From the NCBI RefSeq assembly GCF_900107505.1, contig NZ_FNQH01000005.1, forward strand, positions 62,001 to 126,000: 64,000 nucleotides of DNA. Direction: 5' to 3'. Positions 19,624 to 28,387 of the stretch are shown here, piece by piece. Source of the stretch: Trichococcus collinsii (GTDB lineage Bacteria > Bacillota > Bacilli > Lactobacillales > Aerococcaceae). The notes under the pieces were generated by a model. The model worked only from the letters and a program-made list of their open reading frames with translations, was not told the origin of the DNA and did no database searches. The position numbers and the translations under genes were made by a program. How positions within the stretch are numbered: the first letter of the stretch is position 1; the number at the start of each line of letters is the position of its first letter.

Positions 19624-22622
19624 TATTCGACTTCGATTCCAAGCGACAGCGCATAGGCAATCAGTGCTTTCTCAAAGCAAGCTAGCGGCGCACGAACCGT
19701 CCCTGCTCCAATTTGTCCCACGCCTGCCTCCTTATGGGCGATACCGGTGTTGATGACCGGTGTGATCCCGGTTTCTACCACTTTTCGGATATCTATTCCT
19801 AGGAGTGACCCGTTGAAATCCCAAGTTGGGATGCTGAAGTTAGGATTATGCGTAATGCAGATTTCTTCCATTTCGTTAGAAACACGAAGGGCATCCTCAA
19901 AGCCGCCCGCTCCAACAAACCTTGTCACACCAGGAGCTGCGACCATCGCCATACCACCTACTCCTACTGTTTCAGTAATGGCACTATCACCGATATCCGG
20001 GTTCGCGTCTGCAGCACTGTAGCCAGTGAAATACAAGCCATCCGGTGTATTCACGGGAGCTGTGAACCATTCATCTCCCATTCCGCTGATGCGGACACCG
20101 AAGTTGCGGCCATTTCGGGTCATCGTCGTGACAACGGTTCCTTCTTGAATTTTCCTTGCATAATCGACCATGGACTTGCTTGTTGCCATCATGATGTTCA
20201 AGAAAAATTGATCTGTTTTCGCCAAAAATTCAATGACTTCTTTTTTCTGTGTATCCTCTATATCTAATTGGATGATTGCCGGCGTAATTTCCTTTAAGAA
20301 AATCAACGAAGCAGCAATATTACGTTGGTGGAACTCATCCCCCATTGTGATTGCCTTGGCGATGATGACATTAATGTTCAACCCGCCATCGATAGTCTGC
20401 AGCGCTTTGCTGAGGACTGGTCCCAGTACATTTTGCATCCATCTCAAACGATCAATGACTTCTTGCGAATAGGCTCCAAAACGAAGAACTTTACCGATTC
20501 CTTCATTCAGGATGCAATAAGCAGATGTACCATCTTGTTTGTTCTCGACAACCACGACAGGCATGTTACCGGATGTGATGCCTCCCATCGGTCCGACAGC
20601 ATTCACATGATGACAAGGTATAAATTGGATTGCTCCGCTTTCCAATTGTTCGATAGCCTCATTCTCCGTAGCAGCCCAGCCTTCAAACAATACAGCTCCG
20701 ATGGACGAACCTTTCATCGGTCCAGTCATTTCTGAATATTGGATAGGTGGACCAGCATGCAACAATACTTTACCGTTCAGTTCTGATATGACCGATTTAG
20801 CCGGAACGACATCCATCAAGAAAGGTTGTGAATCGCGCATTCTGCCGATCACTTTTTCGTTACTCTGATTGATTTCGGCCCTGCGGTTTAAATCGTTCAA
20901 TATCTTGATAAGCGTACGATTCCCGCCTGCTACTGGTCTCCAGTCGAATTGAACGGTTGTTCCGCCAAACGCCAAAATAGAGTCCGTAAAGCTTTCAATC
21001 CCTAAGTTGATGATGCTAGGCGTACTATTCAACAAAGCATCCACTCCGGCACTGACTGCTGGCAATGAAATTTTTACTTTTTCATAAGGAACGGTCTGTT
21101 TGGATACTTCAACAAATTCTTTGCCCATGAGTCGAAGAGCCAATCTTACAGCGCGCGCATTGCTGGTTTCTACTAAAACCCCAGCTTCTTTCAAATCAGA
21201 TACGGATTTGTCGTAATTTTGGGGATCCCCTTGCGTTCCGCAGACACTAGCGACAAAATAAAGACTACGCTGTTCATGCTCGGCCTGCGCCAATGCTTCT
21301 TTGATTGTTGGTAGCAACGCGTTTACCATATCTGGATGCGAGCCATATCCCAACACAACGTCCAGCAGGATAATACCTGTGTTCGCGTCTTTACTGTATT
21401 CCTTTATTTTTCGGATACGGACATCCGGATCAATCATAGGGTGAGGTTTTCCTTGGGTATAGATGTCATCCCCCAGATCCATGATTTCAAACCCGTTCGC
21501 ATTCAGAATATACCCTTCCGTCTTGATCAATCCGCCGAGTTCAAGAGCTTCGGAGATCAACATGCCGGCCTCATTCGCTAAGGTTCCGCCAGAATACAAA
21601 CCTTTTACGGTTTTGCCCTGTTCCAACGGTTTCTCAACACTGTGATGAATTTCTTCCAAATAGTTCGTCTTGACTTGATTTCCTTGGGCCAAATCCACAG
21701 CGATCTGTGCCGTTTCCTCAAGAGTATGGGCTAGATAGACATTCCCTTCATGGTTTTCTGGCTTTTCACCCAGAAAAATCGCTACGACTGGTTTGGATAA
21801 CGATTGCAATAATTGCATCACATCATCTCGGACCTCTTTTGCTGGTGGCTTGGATATGACCACGATGACATCTGTCGGATCGTGCTGTTCCAAGCCAATA
21901 ATCGCATCTTTTGTTGTGATGGCTTTTACAGCCGAGCTCAGATCTCTGCCCCCAGTACCGATAGCGTGGATAACGCCCCCGCCCAATCGATCGATGATGG
22001 TCGTCACTTCTTGGATACCTGTTCCGGAAGCCGCGACAATACTGATGTTTCCGGGTTTCACAACATTCGTGAAGGCTATCGGCACGCCAGAAATGATTCC
22101 GGTGCCGCAATCAGGTCCCATCAACAGCAAGCCCTTGTCATGCGCTTTCGTTTTCAAACGAACTTCATCTTCCAATGAAACATTGTCACTGAATGAGAAG
22201 GCATGCAAGCCTCCGTCTAAAGCTTTCTCAATCTCATCAGCCGCGTAGATTCCCGGAATGGAAAATAAAGCGACATTCGCGTCCGGCAATTGCTCCTTGG
22301 CGTCATTCCAATTTTTAACTGATTTTATGCCATCCGATTTTTTCTTTACAGAAAGATCATTCAGAAATCTGTCTACTTCTGTCATGACTTTATCTACAAC
22401 CGTAGCATCGGCAGTTTCTACGACAATGACCATATCATTTGGGGTGGCGCCACCGACCTCTTCCGTGTATAATCCTGCATTATTGAAGATATCTTTGTTA
22501 GCCTCTGTTCCCATCATAATGGATCCTTGAATGACCCCAGGCAAGGCGCTTACTGCATTGGTCAGCAGCATCAAATTAATGGAATCCTGATAACTGTTGG
22601 GTTTGATTACTGTATGTAACAT
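19623..22622 (-). CDS. Fused AllF-AllG (FdrA-YlbE/DUF1116), oxamate carbamoyltransferase
   Basis: 999 aa. Residues 1 to about 520 match FdrA: a succinyl-CoA-synthetase-like fold with ALFSIPGIYAADEIEKAL, GLLLMGPDCGTGI, VAASGTGIQEVTTIID and GTGGRDLSSAV. Residues about 525-999 match YlbE/DUF1116: HAGPPIQYSEMTGPMKG, IPCHHVNAVGPMGGITSG, NEGIGKVLRFGAY, MGDEFHQRN, TRNGRNFGVRISG and NTGIAHKEAGVGQIGAGTV. E. coli has these as two proteins (about 555 and 419 aa) and the sum fits a clean fusion. Predicted reaction: oxalurate + phosphate to oxamate + carbamoyl phosphate. The frame is unbroken. First gene of the operon, divergent from pucR. The fused layout is seen directly; the activity is inferred from E. 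coli. Confidence 0.92.
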   Translation of the reverse strand: MLHTVIKPNSYQDSINLMLLTNAVSALPGVIQGSIMMGTEANKDIFNNAGLYTEEVGGATPNDMVIVVETADATVVDKVMTEVDRFLNDLSVKKKSDGIKSVKNWNDAKEQLPDANVALFSIPGIYAADEIEKALDGGLHAFSFSDNVSLEDEVRLKTKAHDKGLLLMGPDCGTGIISGVPIAFTNVVKPGNISIVAASGTGIQEVTTIIDRLGGGVIHAIGTGGRDLSSAVKAITTKDAIIGLEQHDPTDVIVVISKPPAKEVRDDVMQLLQSLSKPVVAIFLGEKPENHEGNVYLAHTLEETAQIAVDLAQGNQVKTNYLEEIHHSVEKPLEQGKTVKGLYSGGTLANEAGMLISEALELGGLIKTEGYILNANGFEIMDLGDDIYTQGKPHPMIDPDVRIRKIKEYSKDANTGIILLDVVLGYGSHPDMVNALLPTIKEALAQAEHEQRSLYFVASVCGTQGDPQNYDKSVSDLKEAGVLVETSNARAVRLALRLMGKEFVEVSKQTVPYEKVKISLPAVSAGVDALLNSTPSIINLGIESFTDSILAFGGTTVQFDWRPVAGGNRTLIKILNDLNRRAEINQSNEKVIGRMRDSQPFLMDVVPAKSVISELNGKVLLHAGPPIQYSEMTGPMKGSSIGAVLFEGWAATENEAIEQLESGAIQFIPCHHVNAVGPMGGITSGNMPVVVVENKQDGTSAYCILNEGIGKVLRFGAYSQEVIDRLRWMQNVLGPVLSKALQTIDGGLNINVIIAKAITMGDEFHQRNIAASLIFLKEITPAIIQLDIEDTQKKEVIEFLAKTDQFFLNIMMATSKSMVDYARKIQEGTVVTTMTRNGRNFGVRISGMGDEWFTAPVNTPDGLYFTGYSAADANPDIGDSAITETVGVGGMAMVAAPGVTRFVGAGGFEDALRVSNEMEEICITHNPNFSIPTWDFNGSLLGIDIRKVVETGITPVINTGIAHKEAGVGQIGAGTVRAPLACFEKALIAYALSLGIEVE

Positions 22623-22782
22623 GATGTACCTCCTTCTTTTGTTATTCTTAGTATACGGAAAAATGTTTTCGCATTCATTGCATAAAAAGCCTAAATATAC
22701 GCACTTTTTTTATCCTATATGGACAACTCTTTCCTTTTCTGGCATGATAAAATAACAATAGGAAGGAAAGGAGCATTACACA

Positions 22783-24402
22783 ATGATTCTGACAGTTTCA
22801 AATATATTGCAGTACCAATCATTCGCTGAAGCTAAAGTACTTTCCGGTAACGTAGGACTCACCAACGAAGTGAGCGGCGTTATGGTCATGGAAGCGCCCG
22901 ATATAGACACTTGGGGTCGCTCGGGACAAATCATTTTGACGAGCTACTTTGCACTGGAAAAGTTAACGAAAGAGCGTATCGATTTGTTTTTTAAAATGGC
23001 TAAGACAATCGGAATCAGTGCCTTCATTTTCAAAAAAAACCGACTCTTGGATGAAATTCCCGAAATCTTCATCGAATCCTGCATGAAGTATCATTTGCCA
23101 TTGATTCAGATCCCTAAAGAAACTTCTTATGAGAGAATCATCCTGGAAGTTTTAGAAACCATCATCAACCGCAAAGCTTACTTGCTGAACAGCTACTATG
23201 ATATCCATAATCATTTTGTGAAAATGACCTTATCGGAACCAAAAATAATCGATGTTCTTAAAGTCTTGCAGCAGATGATCCACAACCCCGTCTCACTTTT
23301 TGAAAAAATTAAAGGTACTCTGATAGCAACTGACAATCAATCCACTGATTTCAAAATCATTTCTGAGCAGTATCTGCCGAAAGGGCAGTTCATGAATTTT
23401 GATTACACACAACGCGTTGCAAACTATCCTTACTATGGATCAGGGGACACCCATACCCAATTAGCCGTCGCCATTCCCAGTTTGGGCTATGAACAGTATG
23501 AACTGATCATCCACGAAATCAATGAACCTGTATCAGATATCGATTTTATGGCCATTGAAAATGCAGTAGGGATCCTTCAGACGGAATTGGTGAAGCACTA
23601 TTCCATCAAACAAACGACATTAAACAAAACGAATGAACTTGGTTCGGATTTACTTCACGGTCGTATTGAGGATGAAGAGCAATTCGAAGACACACTCAAC
23701 CACCTGAAGTTGAATAAATCTGAACCACATCGGGTAGTTGTTTTTGAATTTTCTGAAGACGACAGTTCAAAAAATCTCTTTTCACTTCTTTCATCGCGTT
23801 TCTCGGACACTATCGTCAATTATTCCAAGAAAGAATTCTACAAACTTGTTTATGTCATGCGAAAACAAAAAGTCATCCTGATTCTTCCGACCGATACAAT
23901 CGACTCGGAATCCTTAAAAAAAAGGCTGGCTTATATCTTAAAAAAAGCGATCGAAACCAAGCCCTTTTCTGCATTCAAGGTGAACGTAAGCATCAGTGAT
24001 CCAACGAATCTGAAATCATTGGCTACAGCATATAAACAGGCGATGGATACGCAAAAAATCATTCATCTAATCAATAAAAATCTGCAAATAAAAGACTACC
24101 AAGACATAGGCATCTATCAAATTTTTTCAGAAACCAACAATTTGGATCAGTTGGCACGCTTCATACCGGCTAAAATCAACCAGCTGCATAAAGATAACCT
24201 GGACTTGCTGCATACATTGGAGGCTTTTCTGAACGTCAATCAAAATTATATCGAGGCAGCTGCCTTGCTGTTTGTGCATCCAAAAACAGTCCGTTATCGA
24301 ATCGAAAAAATCAAAAATTCCTATCAGATTGACTTCAATGATCCCGAAGAAATTCTCCAATTAAGCGTTGGTTTAAGACTATTGAAAATCATCAAACAAT
24401 AA
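22783..24402 (+). CDS. PucR-family transcriptional regulator
   Basis: 539 aa. The N-terminal PucR domain (about residues 1-125) has the typical GLTNEVSGVMVMEAPDIDTWGR region; a GAF/GGDEF-like middle follows; the C-terminal 60 residues form the CdaR/PucR helix-turn-helix (EAFLNVNQNYIEAAALLFVHPKTVRYRIEKI). PucR proteins control purine and ureide catabolism, and this one is divergent from allFG with a 160-bp shared upstream region, so it very likely controls that operon. The ATG follows GGAAAGGAG. It is followed after 17 bp by an alpha/beta hydrolase gene, probably co-transcribed. Confidence 0.93.
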   Translation: MILTVSNILQYQSFAEAKVLSGNVGLTNEVSGVMVMEAPDIDTWGRSGQIILTSYFALEKLTKERIDLFFKMAKTIGISAFIFKKNRLLDEIPEIFIESCMKYHLPLIQIPKETSYERIILEVLETIINRKAYLLNSYYDIHNHFVKMTLSEPKIIDVLKVLQQMIHNPVSLFEKIKGTLIATDNQSTDFKIISEQYLPKGQFMNFDYTQRVANYPYYGSGDTHTQLAVAIPSLGYEQYELIIHEINEPVSDIDFMAIENAVGILQTELVKHYSIKQTTLNKTNELGSDLLHGRIEDEEQFEDTLNHLKLNKSEPHRVVVFEFSEDDSSKNLFSLLSSRFSDTIVNYSKKEFYKLVYVMRKQKVILILPTDTIDSESLKKRLAYILKKAIETKPFSAFKVNVSISDPTNLKSLATAYKQAMDTQKIIHLINKNLQIKDYQDIGIYQIFSETNNLDQLARFIPAKINQLHKDNLDLLHTLEAFLNVNQNYIEAAALLFVHPKTVRYRIEKIKNSYQIDFNDPEEILQLSVGLRLLKIIKQ

Positions 24403-24419
24403 GGAGGCCTATTCCCGCA

Positions 24420-25292
24420 ATGACTACGCAACCAGGCACTGAAGCTGTGATCTTTACGATTTCGAGCATACAATCCGTTCCGTTAGAAGGAAAGCTGTTC
24501 CGTTCTAGGGTGAACAGGAAGGGCAAAACAATCCTATATCTTCATGGCGGAGGCTTGCTTTACGGGGACAAAAATGATCTCCCCGAGCCTTACCTCAATC
24601 TTTTTCTGAGTGCCGGATATGATTTTTTCGCGTTGGATTATCCGTTAGCACCAGAAACAAAATTGCCGGATATTTTAGCCAGCATTCAGGCTGGGCTTCT
24701 GTGGTTCCAATCGCACGCTGTTTCTGACCTGTCATTAGACTCAGCAGACTATCTGCTATTCGGGCGCTCAGCGGGGGCTTACTTGGCTTTCCTCACAGCA
24801 AGCAGCAGCACCGTTAACCCAGCCGCAATCATCAGCTTGTATGGTTATCATACATTGCGTGAAGCAAGCTTTAGGATCCCAAATAGGCATTATCTTGCTT
24901 ATCAGCGGCTTGTGAAGGCCGATGTGGAGCGCTTGCTTTCTCCCGTACCGATCGTCACCGGAGAAAAAGAACTGCGTTTTGCTTTATACGTTTATGCCAG
25001 ACAATCCGGAACCTGGCTTTCCTACCTATTGGACGATATTAAAGAAGCACGCAACTATAGTCTTAACGATGAGCAATTAGCGGCATTACCGCCAACCTAT
25101 CTGGCTGCGTCTAATGCTGATCCCGACGTTCCTTACCAGCTGTCGAAAATACTTAGCCAAAAGATTCCTTTTGCTAAGCTGAACACCATCGCTTCAGAAG
25201 AGCACGATTTTGATCGGAATCTCTCAAATCCGCTAGGGATTGAAGTTTATCGCGACGTCATCGTTTGGTTGGATGAAACGCTCACCGACTGA
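24420..25292 (+). CDS. Alpha/beta hydrolase (esterase-lipase type, HGGG family)
   Basis: 290 aa. Seen: the oxyanion-hole motif LYLHGGGLLYG, the nucleophile elbow GRSAGAYLAF with Ser, a likely Asp in SNADPDVPY, and His in EEHDFDR. This is the hormone-sensitive-lipase-like (fold-3) layout. The substrate is unknown; the association with pucR suggests a role in uptake or deprotection of a ureide-type compound, or an ester or amide of it, but this is inference only. The ATG at 24420 has AAGGAGG 12 bp upstream, overlapping the end of pucR. A strong terminator follows. Confidence 0.85.
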   Translation: MTTQPGTEAVIFTISSIQSVPLEGKLFRSRVNRKGKTILYLHGGGLLYGDKNDLPEPYLNLFLSAGYDFFALDYPLAPETKLPDILASIQAGLLWFQSHAVSDLSLDSADYLLFGRSAGAYLAFLTASSSTVNPAAIISLYGYHTLREASFRIPNRHYLAYQRLVKADVERLLSPVPIVTGEKELRFALYVYARQSGTWLSYLLDDIKEARNYSLNDEQLAALPPTYLAASNADPDVPYQLSKILSQKIPFAKLNTIASEEHDFDRNLSNPLGIEVYRDVIVWLDETLTD

Positions 25293-25313
25293 TTGCGCGT
25301 TTCCTGCTTACAG

Positions 25314-25361
25314 AAAGAAACGTTACAAAGCCTTGAAGCAGGCTCTGTAACGTTTCTTTTT
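25314..25361. terminator. Strong terminator after the alpha/beta hydrolase gene
   Basis: A 14-bp perfect stem (25314-25327 with 25346-25359) capped by a second AGCC/GGCT pairing, followed by T-rich sequence. It sits between convergent transcription units and can also serve the amidohydrolase gene. Confidence 0.88.
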
Positions 25362-25376
25362 GCTATTATATTTTAA

Positions 25377-26606
25377 TTATTCGGGAAAGTGGTACGTAGC
25401 TTGTTTAGCCAGTTCCACCGTCACCTTACCGCTTTTTATAACCAACAAACGGTCCGGAATATCGATTATAGCCTCTTGATAACGTACGCTGTCAAGGAGA
25501 ACCAACGTTGCATCATTGCCTTCCGCAATCCCGTAGTCGACCAGTTTAAGCGCTTTTGCAGGACCGGTTGTGATCATCGGTAATACGGTCGGTAAATCAT
25601 CCGCACCACCTAAATGAGCGACAGGGACAGCCAACATCGCAACTTGCATTAGGTCACCATTTCCATATGGTGTAAACGGATTGCGGATATTATTCGTTGC
25701 CAACACAACGTTTACGCCGCCATCACGAAGTTTACGGATTGGGGTTACGGCACGGCGAACGTTGAATTCATCGTGTCTTCCGCCTAAATGAAGATCGGTC
25801 ATCGGCAAACTCATGACATTGATTTGCGCTTCTGCCATCAATTCGATGATCGGTTTTAATTTTTCATCCGGCAAAGCGCCAAGACTCGTTAAATGTCCTA
25901 CCGATAAACGACCAATGTAGCCTTCTTCGATTACCTTACGGCAAACCATTTCAATTGTTTGCCCTTCTGCATCGTCTTTAAAGTCTTGGTGCAGGTCAAT
26001 ATCTTTATCAAACTCTTTAGCGATTTTGAATACGATATCCAAATGATCTTTAGCATCCGTATCGTTATAAGGAATGCCGCCGACCACATCCGCTCCCATT
26101 TCCATTGCGCGGTACATCATTTCCTCTGTCCCAGGTGCTTTGATGATCCCCTCTTGCGGAAAAGCCACAACCTGCATTTCCACAAAATCTTTGTATTTTT
26201 CTTTCAATGCCATAATCGTTTCAAATCCATGGAAGCCGCCAGCCGGATCAAATTCTGCATGTGTACGGATATGGGTGGTCCCACGTTTGATGATCATTTG
26301 AAGGGCTTTTTCCGCGCGGTCAGCGACATCTTCTTTAGTGAATGTCGATTTTAATTGTGCGGTGACCGACAGCGCCTCTTGCAATGTGCCCGATTTATTT
26401 GGAAGACGGTCCGCAATCAAAGCTTTATCCAAATGAATATGCGATTCGACTAAACCTGGAATGACCACGCGTCCATTTCCTTCGATAACGCGCGCAGCAG
26501 GAAAATCGAGTTGGGAACCTATCTTTATGAACTTCCCATTCTCGATCCCAATATCGACCGTTTCATTCGACTCATCAAGAATTACATTTTTCAATAAAAT
26601 ATCCAT
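25377..26606 (-). CDS. CodA-like metal-dependent amidohydrolase with altered active site
   Basis: 409 aa, amidohydrolase superfamily, cytosine-deaminase-like subgroup. Metal-site motifs: SHIHLD (His56, His58), LHQDF (His206), VGHLT (His238). Two positions differ from E. coli CodA: where CodA has HCDE with its catalytic Glu, this has HQDF, and where CodA has the metal-site Asp (HDD), this has Asn305-Asn306 (ATNNIRNP). It therefore should not be called cytosine deaminase; it belongs to a divergent subgroup acting on an unknown amide, amidine or cyclic ureide. It follows a 12-TM permease in one operon and neighbours the oxamate carbamoyltransferase genes, so a ring-opening or deamination step feeding carbamoyl chemistry is possible. 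Confidence 0.85.
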   Translation of the reverse strand: MDILLKNVILDESNETVDIGIENGKFIKIGSQLDFPAARVIEGNGRVVIPGLVESHIHLDKALIADRLPNKSGTLQEALSVTAQLKSTFTKEDVADRAEKALQMIIKRGTTHIRTHAEFDPAGGFHGFETIMALKEKYKDFVEMQVVAFPQEGIIKAPGTEEMMYRAMEMGADVVGGIPYNDTDAKDHLDIVFKIAKEFDKDIDLHQDFKDDAEGQTIEMVCRKVIEEGYIGRLSVGHLTSLGALPDEKLKPIIELMAEAQINVMSLPMTDLHLGGRHDEFNVRRAVTPIRKLRDGGVNVVLATNNIRNPFTPYGNGDLMQVAMLAVPVAHLGGADDLPTVLPMITTGPAKALKLVDYGIAEGNDATLVLLDSVRYQEAIIDIPDRLLVIKSGKVTVELAKQATYHFPE

Positions 26607-26631
26607 AATTTCCCTCCGTACCGATTATTTT

Positions 26632-27984
26632 TTATAAAACAAATGATAGAACGACAAGTAATGCTAACGAAGCCAAAATCCATTTACTGTTTCCTTTAAC
26701 AACCTGAAGGATTGGAATATCAAAACCGGATGACTGAGCTTGCATCGTAATATTCACAAAACTCATCTGACTACCCAGACCCACACCCATCGTGATGAAG
26801 CCCACCGCCAATAGCGGAATATTTAAAGAAACTGCAATCGGCAGAATCAATGTCAGAATTGTCCCAACGTACGCACCTGCTGGAACTCCGACCGCATAAC
26901 CCGCAATGACAAGTGCAGGCACCAAGAAGTTTTCCGGAGCAAGCTTAGCAGTTTCAACAATCGCGCTAAATGCACCTGTTTCTCCGATAATATTGATGAA
27001 CGTAATGAATATACCAACTTGGAATAAACGCGTCAAAATATAGTTCGACCCCTCAACAAGCGCAGTCGAGGACTGTTTCAAATTGAATTCTGTGCACACA
27101 GCAATCAAGCCGATCGTTATGACCAAATATGCCAACGGCCCCAGAATAGGCATACCGATTGCTTTGTTGATTACCGGGCCCGCGATTACCGCAAACAAAA
27201 GAAAAATTGCCGGAATCGTGTTGATGAAAAGTTCTTTATTTGTTTTGTTTTTAATTGCTTCGTCTTCTTCTCCTTGGAACAAAATTTTTCTCTTTTTAGC
27301 TCCAAAAAATCCGATAAGTACCGCGATCAGAACAAACAGCAACCAAAACGGACGCATTGTGGAGATGTAATCTGTTATGCTTGCGCCGGTTAAATTCGTT
27401 ACAATACTGGATTCCAACGAAGCCGGTGACGTTGTGAAAGATACCGCAGCAGCCAAACACATTGCAGCAATCAACTCAGGAATAGCACCTACTGCAGCGA
27501 AAGCCAACGGAGCCAACACCATGGCTGTTCCACCGCCAATACCGGACATATAGGTTGCAGCCGCCATTAAGATGACAATAAATGCAGCAAAATACTCAAC
27601 CTTTTCACCGATTGCGCGACGAACCAATGCTAAAGCGGAGCTGTAGCCCCCAGATTTGAACACGGCTGTAGCGATTGCTGAATTGATGATCGGAACTGTA
27701 ATCGTCAACATTGTCGGAATGGAAGAAAGCAGTAGTTCATTCGCTCGCGCGAGAGTGATTCCGCCTATCACCATTGCAAGAACCCCACCAACAAAGCCTG
27801 CAATCAGCATGTCAACCTTCATGAATAAAAGTACTAAAATGACGATAATCGGGATCACACTTGCAAAAGCCATAAGGCCTTCAGGTGCAGGGATACTTTG
27901 GATATCCGACTGTGCAAACGCAAACGTCGGTATTAAAAATGATAAACCTGTAAAAACGGCTAAAAAAGATAAAATCTTCTTCAT
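26632..27984 (-). CDS. Multi-pass permease, ion-transporter-like superfamily, substrate unknown
   Basis: 450 aa from the ATG at 27984, which has AAGAAGGAG upstream; the frame extends to 28020 without one. A hydrophobic N-terminus ending TFAFAQ looks like a cleavable signal or first helix; about eleven further helices follow, with two similar half-repeats (GGVLAMVIGG, GVPAGAYVGTILTLILP) as in ArsB/NhaD- and gluconate/citrate-type carriers. Conserved-looking motifs are SGIGGGTAMVLAPLAFAA and TSPASLESSIV. It is 25 bp upstream of the amidohydrolase gene and presumably imports its substrate. The exact family is not recognised with confidence. Confidence 0.7.
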   Translation of the reverse strand: MKKILSFLAVFTGLSFLIPTFAFAQSDIQSIPAPEGLMAFASVIPIIVILVLLFMKVDMLIAGFVGGVLAMVIGGITLARANELLLSSIPTMLTITVPIINSAIATAVFKSGGYSSALALVRRAIGEKVEYFAAFIVILMAAATYMSGIGGGTAMVLAPLAFAAVGAIPELIAAMCLAAAVSFTTSPASLESSIVTNLTGASITDYISTMRPFWLLFVLIAVLIGFFGAKKRKILFQGEEDEAIKNKTNKELFINTIPAIFLLFAVIAGPVINKAIGMPILGPLAYLVITIGLIAVCTEFNLKQSSTALVEGSNYILTRLFQVGIFITFINIIGETGAFSAIVETAKLAPENFLVPALVIAGYAVGVPAGAYVGTILTLILPIAVSLNIPLLAVGFITMGVGLGSQMSFVNITMQAQSSGFDIPILQVVKGNSKWILASLALLVVLSFVL

Positions 27985-28079
27985 GTTAGCGTACTCCTTC
28001 TTAATAAATATTTTTTGCAAAGGAAGCCCAACTCATAAATTTGACACCCATTCATTTCATCGTTCCCCCTGTCTAAAAC

Positions 28080-28108
28080 ATTATATTTGTCATTGTATCC
28101 GCATACAA
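28080..28108 (-). promoter_or_regulatory. Promoter of the permease-amidohydrolase operon
   Basis: On the minus strand TTGTAT (28103-28108), 17-bp spacer, TATAAT (28080-28085), leaving a leader of about 90 nt before the permease start codon. Confidence 0.65.
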
Positions 28109-28130
28109 CTGATAACAAAGATAAAAAGAC

Positions 28131-28165
28131 CCGCTTATTTTATCCTTGAAGGATAAAATAAGCGG
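28131..28165. repeat. 17-bp perfect inverted repeat upstream of the permease promoter
   Basis: Arms CCGCTTATTTTATCCTT (28131-28147) and its exact complement (28149-28165) are separated by one base. It lies about 22 bp upstream of the permease -35. Read leftward it is followed by GTCTTTTT, so it looks like a terminator, but no gene transcribed leftward ends here. It may be an operator; TTTATCCT also occurs in the pucR-allFG intergenic region. Confidence 0.6.
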
Positions 28166-28329
28166 AGTCAATTATCCGGATTCGTTATTTCTTGTACAAA
28201 TCATCCCAGTACTCTGCCGCAGCTCATTTTAAGGTTCACTCGGTTTCGTCCACCAGTCATTCAGCTAAGCCTATCAATGGGTAAACACGGCGGCTGACTT
28301 ATACTCGAAATTTTGGCAGATTATTATTC

Positions 28330-28358
28330 TTGAGAAGCATTTTCTGGTATTATATTCT
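28330..28358 (+). promoter_or_regulatory. Possible fabV promoter
   Basis: TTGAGA (28330-28335), 17-bp spacer, TATTCT (28353-28358); an alternative TATATT lies two bases upstream. About 30 bp before the fabV start codon. Confidence 0.4.
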
Positions 28359-28387
28359 TATGACATTTTAATGGAGGAAAATCAAAC

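Larger units (their letters stand above)
28021..28387. other. Divergent intergenic region between the permease and fabV genes
   Basis: About 370 bp with the permease promoter, a long perfect inverted repeat, and the fabV promoter. No coding frame in it has support. Confidence 0.6.

Noticed and set aside
25377-26606. Annotation as cytosine deaminase
   Set aside because: The catalytic Glu and metal-site Asp of CodA are not conserved (HQDF, NN).
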